A DNA stretch of 5,135 nt from an uncultured Treponema sp. (GTDB lineage Bacteria > Spirochaetota > Spirochaetia > Treponematales > Treponemataceae): contig CAJOPO010000471.1 in the NCBI GenBank assembly GCA_905236315.1, positions 1-5,135 of the forward strand. The letters are read 5' to 3'. The translations under genes and the position numbers were made by a program. The notes beneath the pieces are model-generated. The model saw only the letters and a list, made by a program, of their open reading frames with translations, had not been told where the DNA came from and did not search any database. Below are positions 1 to 5,135 of the stretch, piece after piece; the first letter of the stretch is position 1; every line of letters begins with the position of its first letter.

Positions 1-29
1 TGTAAGTCGCGCTATTATAGCGACTTACA
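1..29. repeat. Perfect inverted repeat (hairpin A)
   Basis: The arm TGTAAGTCGC (1-10) pairs perfectly with GCGACTTACA (20-29), leaving a 9-base loop. An alternative fold pairs 1-7 with 23-29 and 10-14 with 18-22, with a 2-base bulge and a 3-base loop. No T-run follows on the + strand, so it is not a textbook Rho-independent terminator for + strand transcription. It may be the end of an upstream transcription unit, a dispersed palindromic repeat, or the edge of a longer element cut by the window. The pairing is certain; the role is inferred. Confidence 0.7.
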
Positions 30-36
30 ACTCGCA

Positions 37-79
37 GGAACCTCGAAAAACTTTCTGAAAGGGAGTTTTTCGAGGTTCC
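37..79. repeat. Long hairpin upstream of the operon (hairpin B)
   Basis: Arm 37-52 (beginning GGAACCTCGAAAAAC) pairs perfectly with 64-79 (ending in GGTTCC). G-U pairs at 53/63 and 54/62 and a C-G pair at 55/61 extend the stem to about 19 bp with a 5-base loop (TGAAA). The sequence after it is AT-rich (CCTATATTGATTTTTA) but is not a clean T-tract. It could end transcription from upstream, or form the 5' leader of this operon. The first 14 bases match the start of the hairpin after the last gene (5056-5069) at 13 of 14 positions, which suggests a repeat family rather than a chance terminator. Confidence 0.75.
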
Positions 80-144
80 CTATATTGATTTTTACGTATA
101 AATATATTAGTCTAACTAGCAAAATAGCGATTAATTCACTCAAA

Positions 145-149
145 GTAGG
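145..149 (+). promoter_or_regulatory. Weak ribosome binding site deciding the first gene's start
   Basis: GTAGG, preceded by A residues, lies 10 bases before the ATG at 160. It is a partial Shine-Dalgarno match with slightly long spacing. The in-frame TTG at 85 has GAGG (72-75) at 9 bases, but that GAGG is buried in the arm of the 37-79 hairpin. The 25 residues it would add do not fit the glycosyltransferase family start, so the ATG is preferred. Confidence 0.4.
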
Positions 150-159
150 CTTAATTTAT

Positions 160-1380
160 ATGATAAATTTTTCTGTAATACTAATAGCTCCTTCAAATTA
201 CAAGTATGAGCTAAGGCAATCTTTAGAGAGTATTTATGCCCAAGAGTTGACTCCCAAAGAAGTAATAATAATAGATCCATCTTTTACCCAAGAAAATCAT
301 ACATTTATAGAAAATTATCTTAAGGAGAATACGAAATATATTTCTATAAAGCAATCTATATCTGAACAAGAGTTGTTTGAAATTGGCGTAAAGCATTCTA
401 CTGGGGACTATATTGCTTTTTTATATCCAGGCGACACATGGTGTAATGATAGGCTAAAAAGGGTTCAAGAAGTTATAGAGCAACAGAATTCTCCTGATTT
501 TATTATAAATTCATATAAGCAAAGAATTAGTGTTAGTGACGAAGTTTTTAATGCAAATAGCATTTTACAAGATTCTGCTTCTCCATTTCTTTTGTATTTA
601 TCTGCAAAAAGTGCAGTTGTTTTAAAGAGAACCTTGTTCTTTGCTTTTGAGAGTATTCCGTTAGAAGAAGAAAGTGATATTTCTCTTGCTAAGATTGATG
701 AAGTTCTTTCTTTCCATACCTATGGTGCTAGAAGAAACCTTATAGGCATGGAAAAGGACTTTTGGAAGAATAATTATAATTTATTAAAGAAAAAGGGGCT
801 TTTACAGCAAGGGGCTTTATACTGCATAAAAAAATACCAGAGAGCAGAAGTTAGTAAAAATAGTTATATGGATTTTGTAAATAATGTAGAGTTAAATTGT
901 GCAGATGCAATAGATGTATTATGGCAAAAAAAGGACTTTACAACAATTATAAATAATGTTATAATAGAGGAGCAGCAACATACTATAGAGGAGCAGCAAC
1001 ATACTATTCTTATAAAACAAAATAATTATATATTTGCAAGAACCTATCTTGAATTTAAAATATATGGTGGTTTTGTTGCCGAGCGTTTAAAAAGCAAAAA
1101 TATCAATACTATTGCTATATACGGTGCTGGAAAACATGGTAGCATTTTATATAAAGAATTAGAACAGAGTGAAATAAAAATACTTTGTTGGATAGATAGC
1201 TCGCCTAAAAAAGAAACTCTTTTTGAAATCCCTATACTAAATTATAACTGTGCAAAAGAAGTTGTAAATAAAGTTGACGCTGTTATTGTTACTCCGTTTA
1301 TGGAATTTGATGCTATTTCCAATAAATTAGAAGGTTTAGGTTTTACTCAAATTCTATCTATAGCCAATTTAATAAAGTGA
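160..1380 (+). CDS. GT2-like glycosyltransferase with C-terminal Rossmann-like domain
   Basis: Probable cytoplasmic sugar transferase (406 aa) acting in glycan assembly. Residues 4-10 (SVILIAP) and 35-40 (VIIIDP) follow the alternating strands of a GT-A fold, and TGDYIAFL (81-88) is the classic GT2 stretch before the metal-binding acids. Seen in sequence: the usual DxDD-type motif reads YPGD (89-92), and the usual second Asp after VIIID is Pro, so donor binding may be altered or lost. Residues 269-282 are two identical IEEQQHT units from a 21-bp duplication. Residues 316-405 form a separate domain with GAGKHG (322-327), WIDSS (344-348) and a VIV strand, like the nucleotide-binding domain found in PglD-type and sugar-modifying proteins. 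No signal peptide or membrane segment is evident. The start at 160 is chosen because MINFSVI matches the family start; an in-frame TTG at 85 is the alternative. The stop is 15 bases before the next gene. The fold is fairly sure; activity and substrate are unknown. Confidence 0.8.
   Translation: MINFSVILIAPSNYKYELRQSLESIYAQELTPKEVIIIDPSFTQENHTFIENYLKENTKYISIKQSISEQELFEIGVKHSTGDYIAFLYPGDTWCNDRLKRVQEVIEQQNSPDFIINSYKQRISVSDEVFNANSILQDSASPFLLYLSAKSAVVLKRTLFFAFESIPLEEESDISLAKIDEVLSFHTYGARRNLIGMEKDFWKNNYNLLKKKGLLQQGALYCIKKYQRAEVSKNSYMDFVNNVELNCADAIDVLWQKKDFTTIINNVIIEEQQHTIEEQQHTILIKQNNYIFARTYLEFKIYGGFVAERLKSKNINTIAIYGAGKHGSILYKELEQSEIKILCWIDSSPKKETLFEIPILNYNCAKEVVNKVDAVIVTPFMEFDAISNKLEGLGFTQILSIANLIK
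964..1005 (+). repeat. Perfect 21-bp tandem duplication in the glycosyltransferase gene
   Basis: Bases 964-984 and 985-1005 are identical, each starting ATAGAGGAGCAG and ending CATACT. The unit is a multiple of three, so it adds seven residues (IEEQQHT) without shifting the frame. It lies in the linker between the glycosyltransferase domain and the C-terminal Rossmann-like domain. The absence of any mismatch suggests a recent duplication or a length-variable repeat. Confidence 0.95.
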
Positions 1381-1395
1381 GGAATATTTTATATT

Positions 1396-3006
1396 ATGGC
1401 TATATTAGACACAAAGTTTTACAAACAAACGGAAGAAAAACCTTTAGCAGAAGAAGAAAAAATAATTTCGTATTATATATATAAAAATGATGGTTATGAA
1501 GACTATAGTGAATTAATAAAAGATGATAATCGATATTTTGTAAAATATAACTTTAGCGATTATCGTACTTCTGCTTTGCGTTGGTATCCTTTTAAAAAGG
1601 ATTCTAGCGTTTTAGAAATAAATGCAGAATATGGTGCCTTAACAGGTGCTTTATGTGATAATTGTAAAAATGTTAGTGTTACAGAGAACTCATTTTTTAG
1701 GTGTAATCTTATTTGTAGCCGTTATAAAAATCGTGATAATCTAAAAGTATATGCTGCAGCTTTTGAAGATATAGAGTTTGAGCAAAAATTCGATTATATT
1801 ATATTTTTTAAGACTCTTGAAGGAGTACAAAATCCTGTTGAATGTTTAAACTCCCTAAAAGAATTATTGAACCCTAATGGCATACTACTTTTTGAAGTAG
1901 AAAATCAATACGGAATACAATATTTAGCAGGACAAAAAGAATCTCACTCAGGCATTCCCTTTGATAGCATTGCAAATTATCCAAATAAGTATTTAGGGCA
2001 TGGCTTTAATAAAGCCTCTCTTATACATATTTTAGAGCAATCTGAGTTTAAAGCTTGGAAATTTTATTATCCTTTAGCAGATTATGTAGCTACAACAGCT
2101 ATTTATACAGATGAAGGTAAACCTAGAACAAATTTTATAGAGAGGTTTATGCTTTTTCATTCAGAAACTTCTACAATGATAGCATGGGACCGCAATCTTT
2201 TTATAGATGCAGTTGCAAATAATGTATATACGGAACTTTCTAATCATTTTATAATAGAAGCATCTGATGTAAATTCTTTTTTATCTGATATACAATCTGC
2301 TACGATATCAGGTTATCGCTCTCATGCAAAGGCTTTTGCTACCATCATTCATAATAATGGTACTGTAGAAAAAAAAGGTTTATATAAAGATTCTCTAGAA
2401 TATGCTAAATATTTGTGTAATTTAGTAGATAAAATAGCTGCTAGAGGCATACCTATATTACCCATGAAGGTAAGAGATTACTCTATATGGATGGATTTTG
2501 TTAAAGTTGATACGGTTCAGTTATATATAACAAAATTGGCAAGAGCAAAGCAGAATAGAGAAAGAATCTTTTTTATTATTGATAAACTTTGGGCGTATAT
2601 TTTAAAATCTTCAGACTTTGCCGATGTGCATATTACAACTGAGGACGGAGAGGACTTAGGACCAATTCTAAAAGATGCATATCTTGAAATGGTAACTATA
2701 AATAGTTTTTGGGTAAACGATGATATATTGTTCTTTGACCAGGAGTTAATAAGAGCTAATAAACCTGCAAAATATATTTTATGGCGCAGTTTTAATATGA
2801 TGTATGGTCAAACTATGATAGAAGAAGTTATTCCTAGAGTAGAAATGCAAAATCGATATGGAATATTAGACTCTATGGATAGGTATTTTTTGGACCTAGA
2901 TATAGAGCTATCAAAACAAGAAAATCCATATCATCAATTTTTGCCTGATACTATGCAAGATGAACAGTTACGCAATAATAGATTAAAGTTATTAGGTGGA
3001 GAGTAG
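1396..3006 (+). CDS. SAM-methyltransferase-like protein with long C-terminal domain
   Basis: A 536-aa protein whose first half resembles class I SAM-dependent methyltransferases of glycan clusters. WYPFKKDSSVLEI (63-75) leads into the motif I loop, E97 sits where the ribose-binding acid is expected, KFDYIIF (131-137) fits motif IV, and LLNPNGILLFEVEN (157-170) is the late-strand motif. The segment YLAGQKESHSGIPFD (176-190) through FYYPLADY (223-230) matches what I recall of a family common in Lachnospiraceae-type clusters. Odd: motif I reads EINAEYG (74-80), with Asn and Glu where glycines are usual, so SAM binding is in doubt. Residues from about 290 on are a second domain; VEKKGLY (324-330), TIN (434-436) and FFDQE (446-450) faintly recall kinase-like folds. 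AGGA at 1380-1383, overlapping the previous stop, is the likely ribosome binding site, 12 bases upstream. If active it would methylate a sugar or a terminal group; the target is unknown. Confidence 0.75.
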   Translation: MAILDTKFYKQTEEKPLAEEEKIISYYIYKNDGYEDYSELIKDDNRYFVKYNFSDYRTSALRWYPFKKDSSVLEINAEYGALTGALCDNCKNVSVTENSFFRCNLICSRYKNRDNLKVYAAAFEDIEFEQKFDYIIFFKTLEGVQNPVECLNSLKELLNPNGILLFEVENQYGIQYLAGQKESHSGIPFDSIANYPNKYLGHGFNKASLIHILEQSEFKAWKFYYPLADYVATTAIYTDEGKPRTNFIERFMLFHSETSTMIAWDRNLFIDAVANNVYTELSNHFIIEASDVNSFLSDIQSATISGYRSHAKAFATIIHNNGTVEKKGLYKDSLEYAKYLCNLVDKIAARGIPILPMKVRDYSIWMDFVKVDTVQLYITKLARAKQNRERIFFIIDKLWAYILKSSDFADVHITTEDGEDLGPILKDAYLEMVTINSFWVNDDILFFDQELIRANKPAKYILWRSFNMMYGQTMIEEVIPRVEMQNRYGILDSMDRYFLDLDIELSKQENPYHQFLPDTMQDEQLRNNRLKLLGGE

Positions 3007-3008
3007 AT

Positions 3009-3449
3009 ATGGCTGATGATTTAAATACGATAAGGCATTATAAAACAGGCTATATCTGTGGTGTATATGACCTTTTTCACGTTGGGCATTTAAATATTTT
3101 GCGCAGGTGCAAAGAGCATTGTGATTATTTAATTGTTGGAATTGATTCTGATGAGTTAACGGAATTTTATAAGGCTAAAAAGCCTGCTATAAGCCAAGAT
3201 GACCGTATGGAAATTGTAAGGGCTATACGCTATGTAGATGAAGTTGTGCTTGTGGATTTTCATAATCATTCTCCACAATTAGCATGGAACCTCTATCACT
3301 TTGATGTACAATTTTGTGGTGATGACCATGAAAAAGAATTGCAGGCAGAGCGTCGCTTCTTACAAGAAAACGGTTCAGACTTAGTTTTTTTGCCATATAC
3401 AAAAAGAATAAGTTCCTCAATGATAAAAAAGCAACTAGGTAGGCAGTAA
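3009..3449 (+). CDS. Glycerol-3-phosphate cytidylyltransferase-like (TagD family)
   Basis: A soluble nucleotidyltransferase predicted to join CTP and a phospho-alcohol to give a CDP-alcohol plus pyrophosphate. Seen: GVYDLFHVGH (18-27) carries the HxGH signature, H24 to H27; R66 lies in the family's DRMEIV helix; FCGDDHE (102-108) is the conserved GDD region; and ISSSMIKK (134-141) stands for the C-terminal ISTT-type motif. At 146 aa it is slightly longer than the roughly 130-aa B. subtilis TagD, because of about 13 extra N-terminal residues. In RTxGISTT of TagD the G is R here and the first R is Y, so the substrate may differ. CDP-glycerol is the default guess; CDP-ethanolamine or CDP-choline is possible given the LicD gene next door. 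GGTGGAG (2995-3001), inside the end of the previous gene, is a good ribosome binding site 7 bases before the ATG and suggests translational coupling. The symbol tagD is withheld because the substrate is unproven. Confidence 0.88.
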   Translation: MADDLNTIRHYKTGYICGVYDLFHVGHLNILRRCKEHCDYLIVGIDSDELTEFYKAKKPAISQDDRMEIVRAIRYVDEVVLVDFHNHSPQLAWNLYHFDVQFCGDDHEKELQAERRFLQENGSDLVFLPYTKRISSSMIKKQLGRQ

Positions 3450-3450
3450 A

Positions 3451-5055
3451 ATGTCAAAAGTAGGTTATATTAGTGGCATTTTTGAAAATTCTCTTAATAT
3501 AGAAACTATAAATATTTTAGCTGTATGTAAGCAAAAATGTGATAAACTCATTGTAGGCTTATATTCTGATGACTTGATATTGCGCCTTTTAGACAGAAAT
3601 GCTGCATATTCCTATGAAAAAAGGAAAAACGTTTTAATGCAGTTTCGCTGTGTAGATGAAATTGTGGAAGTTAATTGGGATAATATAGGCAAGCAAGAAA
3701 GCTATAATATGTTTCATTATGATGTTTGTTTTTGTGGTTCTGAGTATGGTCTACAGTATTTAGAAGATAAGAACTTTTTTTCGGAAAGGGGTGTAGAGTT
3801 TGAAACACTACCTGATATGACTATAAATTTAAGGGGACGAGCTTTAAAATATGCGTTAATGTCAGAATCCTGTGATAAAGATATAGTTCTTTTTGGGACA
3901 GGAAACTATTTTAATGCATATATGAAAGAATATGGTGCTTATTTTAAGCCTAGCTATGCACTAGATAATGATAAGAGCAAACACGGCACACAAAAAGAGG
4001 GCGTTAAAATTTTTGGAATAGATAAGCTAAAAGAAGCGTCTAGTAAAAAGCCTTTTGTTATAATCTGTGCAAAAAAGTGTGAAGATATAAAGAAGCAACT
4101 TGAAGAATTAGGAAATATTGATTTTAGAACTTTATATGCGGTAGACGAATTTGCTTTGTGCGATGAATATGCAGTAATGCTAAAAGAAGAAGCGGATTAT
4201 ATGAAAGAAGCCCATAGAATACTGTTGCTTTTACTCTTTGAGTTTGACAGGGTATGTAAAAAACATGGAATTAAATATTTTTTGCAGGGGGGAAGCCTTA
4301 TAGGAGCGGCAAGGCACCATGACCTTATTCCATGGGATGATGACGTGGACGTTGCAATATACAGAGAGGACTTTGAAAAGCTAAAGCAAGTTGCAAACAC
4401 AGAATGGAAAACTGGAGATTTTTTATTTGTGCCATATAATGAACTAGGTAATAACGTTTTTCATGATTTTATGACACGACTTGTATATGTAAAAGAGGAA
4501 TTACAATGCAGTGTATTTTCAAAGAGTACAGAAAGGTTAAGACCTGAGTTTATTAATAAAATGTGTATGGATATATATATTTTAGATGATACTAGCTCAA
4601 GTGCAAAAAAACATAGTAGACAGGCTTTTAAAATAAAAACCCTTTATGGTCTTGCAATGGGGCACAGAGTTAAAGTTAATTTTTCTGATTACGAAGGTCA
4701 GCGTCCTTTTATAAAAGCTGCTATTCATTCTTTATCCTTTTTAGGCAAGTTTATTCCACTATCATTTACATTTAAACTATATGAAAAAATTTGTAAGAAC
4801 TATTATAAAAATAATCATTCAGATTCAGTGTATGAATCAAATACGCCTTTATGTAATTTAGAAGGTAGATGGAAAAAATCCTTATTTGGAAATGGAACAT
4901 ATTTAAATGTTTTAGGTCATGACATTATGGTTCCTGAGCATTATGCAGAATACTTAGAAGCACACGGTTATCATAATTTTATGCAGTATCCACCTGCTAA
5001 TATAAGAAAACCAACTCACTGGATAAAAGGTCCAGGAATTATGTATAATTTATAG
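3451..5055 (+). CDS. LicD-family phosphotransferase with inactive cytidylyltransferase-like N-terminus
   Basis: A 534-aa protein with three domains. Residues 1-135 align along their length with the preceding cytidylyltransferase (for example CDKLIVGLYSDDL, CVDEIV, FHYDVCFCG), but HVGH is NIET (16-19), GDD is GSE (96-98) and the ISSS motif is gone, so this part should not catalyse. Residues 143-235 are a Rossmann-like domain (FGTGNYF, 148-154; LDND, 171-174), similar to the C-terminus of the first gene in this operon. Residues 250-530 are a LicD domain: GGSLIGAARHHDLIPWDDDVD (280-300) with the metal-binding DDDxD, MDIYILDD (373-380), and the terminal RKPTHW (519-524). LicD proteins transfer phosphocholine, or in relatives other phospho-alcohols, from CDP donors to glycans. 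The gene starts one base after the previous stop with AGGTAGG 7 bases upstream, so it is translated with its probable donor supplier. No clear membrane segment is seen, though 424-440 is mildly hydrophobic. The LicD assignment is strong; the donor is inferred. Confidence 0.9.
   Translation: MSKVGYISGIFENSLNIETINILAVCKQKCDKLIVGLYSDDLILRLLDRNAAYSYEKRKNVLMQFRCVDEIVEVNWDNIGKQESYNMFHYDVCFCGSEYGLQYLEDKNFFSERGVEFETLPDMTINLRGRALKYALMSESCDKDIVLFGTGNYFNAYMKEYGAYFKPSYALDNDKSKHGTQKEGVKIFGIDKLKEASSKKPFVIICAKKCEDIKKQLEELGNIDFRTLYAVDEFALCDEYAVMLKEEADYMKEAHRILLLLLFEFDRVCKKHGIKYFLQGGSLIGAARHHDLIPWDDDVDVAIYREDFEKLKQVANTEWKTGDFLFVPYNELGNNVFHDFMTRLVYVKEELQCSVFSKSTERLRPEFINKMCMDIYILDDTSSSAKKHSRQAFKIKTLYGLAMGHRVKVNFSDYEGQRPFIKAAIHSLSFLGKFIPLSFTFKLYEKICKNYYKNNHSDSVYESNTPLCNLEGRWKKSLFGNGTYLNVLGHDIMVPEHYAEYLEAHGYHNFMQYPPANIRKPTHWIKGPGIMYNL
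3466..3855 (+). other. Degenerate cytidylyltransferase-like domain within the LicD protein
   Basis: Residues 6-135 of the LicD protein align with residues 15-143 of the preceding cytidylyltransferase at a constant offset of 8 after a single 1-residue insertion near the active site. Conserved structural residues include NIL, CK, CD, LIVG, SDDL/SDEL, the family Arg (R58 to R66), VDE, FHYDV/YHFDV and FCG. The catalytic HxGH, GDD and ISTT-type motifs are all replaced. This implies duplication followed by loss of catalysis but retention of the fold. Confidence 0.85.
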
Positions 5056-5058
5056 GGA

Positions 5059-5086
5059 ACCTCTAAAAATTGCAATTTTTAGAGGT
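5059..5086. terminator. Perfect palindrome after the last gene (hairpin B'), possible terminator
   Basis: Bases 5059-5086 form a perfect 28-base palindrome: ACCTCTAAAAATTG, centred on GC at 5072-5073, followed by its exact reverse complement. It begins three bases after the stop codon of the LicD gene. In RNA, a stem of about 12 bp with a small loop could form. The T-run lies within the 3' arm rather than after it (the following bases are AACTTTG), so it is not a standard intrinsic terminator. It may still end the transcript or protect its 3' end. The lead-in GGAACCTCTAAAAA matches the 37-50 arm at 13 of 14 bases. Confidence 0.55.
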
Positions 5087-5104
5087 AACTTTGAAAATGC
5101 GATG

Positions 5105-5135
5105 TTTTAATTCCTGCTATTACCAGGAATTAAAA
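5105..5135. repeat. Inverted repeat at the window end (hairpin C)
   Basis: TTTTAATTCCTG (5105-5116) pairs perfectly with CAGGAATTAAAA (5124-5135) around a 7-base loop, CTATTAC. The 3' arm runs to the last base of the window, so the stem may be longer. It could be a terminator shared with an opposing gene beyond the window, or a dispersed palindromic repeat. Its loop shares GCTATTA (with the last stem base) with the hairpin at 1-29. Confidence 0.65.

Noticed and set aside
85..120. Possible promoter (TTGATT at 85, TATATT at 103)
   Set aside because: The two boxes are not at usual spacing (12 bases between them) and no better pair was found; AT-rich DNA gives such matches by chance.
85..159. 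N-terminal extension of the first gene from the TTG at 85
   Set aside because: The 25 extra residues do not resemble a glycosyltransferase start, the candidate Shine-Dalgarno is buried in a strong hairpin arm, and an ATG with a family-like MINFSVI follows at 160.
964..1005. CRISPR-like repeat
   Set aside because: Only two directly adjacent copies, no spacers, and the repeat lies in frame within a gene.
2369..2376. Run of eight A as a phase-variation or frameshift site in the methyltransferase-like gene
   Set aside because: The frame is intact and the run is ordinary for AT-rich Glu-Lys-Lys coding; nothing in this sequence shows length variation. Similar A-runs occur elsewhere in the window.
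3223..3420. 65-aa minus-strand open frame
   Set aside because: It lies wholly inside the well-supported cytidylyltransferase gene and has no recognisable domain.
3009..3449. Firm naming of this gene as tagD
   Set aside because: The family is clear, but the substrate is not, because the C-terminal motif differs from TagD and a LicD partner allows other CDP-alcohols.
4197..4400. 67-aa minus-strand open frame
   Set aside because: It is antisense to the conserved LicD motif region; the Ser/Cys/Pro-rich translation is typical of a shadow frame.

Overview
This window is a compact, AT-rich block of four genes, all on the + strand. It looks like part of a surface-glycan (capsule, O-antigen, teichoic-acid-like or glycolipid) biosynthesis cluster of an anaerobic, low-GC bacterium. 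Codon use favours ATA for isoleucine and AGA for arginine, and TGA is used as a stop. The second gene resembles methyltransferase proteins common in glycan clusters of Lachnospiraceae and other Clostridia-like anaerobes, but spirochaetes, Negativicutes and Fusobacteria also carry TagD/LicD sets. I cannot fix the genus.

Layout: positions 1-79 hold two strong hairpins (1-29 and 37-79). Four tightly packed genes follow. First is a GT2-like glycosyltransferase with a C-terminal Rossmann-like domain (160-1380). Second is a SAM-methyltransferase-like protein with a long C-terminal domain (1396-3006). Third is a TagD-type cytidylyltransferase (3009-3449). Fourth is a three-domain LicD protein (3451-5055). 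Gaps between genes are 15, 2 and 1 bases, so they are almost certainly one transcript. Two more hairpins follow (5059-5086 and 5105-5135); the first is related in sequence to the one at 37-79. No RNA gene, CRISPR array, transposase or minus-strand gene is supported.

Likely logic: the cytidylyltransferase makes a CDP-activated phospho-alcohol (CDP-glycerol is the family default; CDP-ethanolamine and CDP-choline are alternatives). LicD transfers the phospho-alcohol group to a glycan built partly by the glycosyltransferase. The methyltransferase-like protein is an accessory enzyme of the same pathway.

The most unusual feature is a pattern of worn active sites. LicD begins with a second copy of the cytidylyltransferase fold whose HxGH motif reads NIET. 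The methyltransferase has lost glycines of its SAM loop. The glycosyltransferase has YPGD where DxDD-type acids are usual. Only the stand-alone cytidylyltransferase and the LicD domain look clearly catalytic. The glycosyltransferase and the LicD protein also share a similar Rossmann-like accessory domain, and the glycosyltransferase linker carries a perfect 21-bp tandem duplication.
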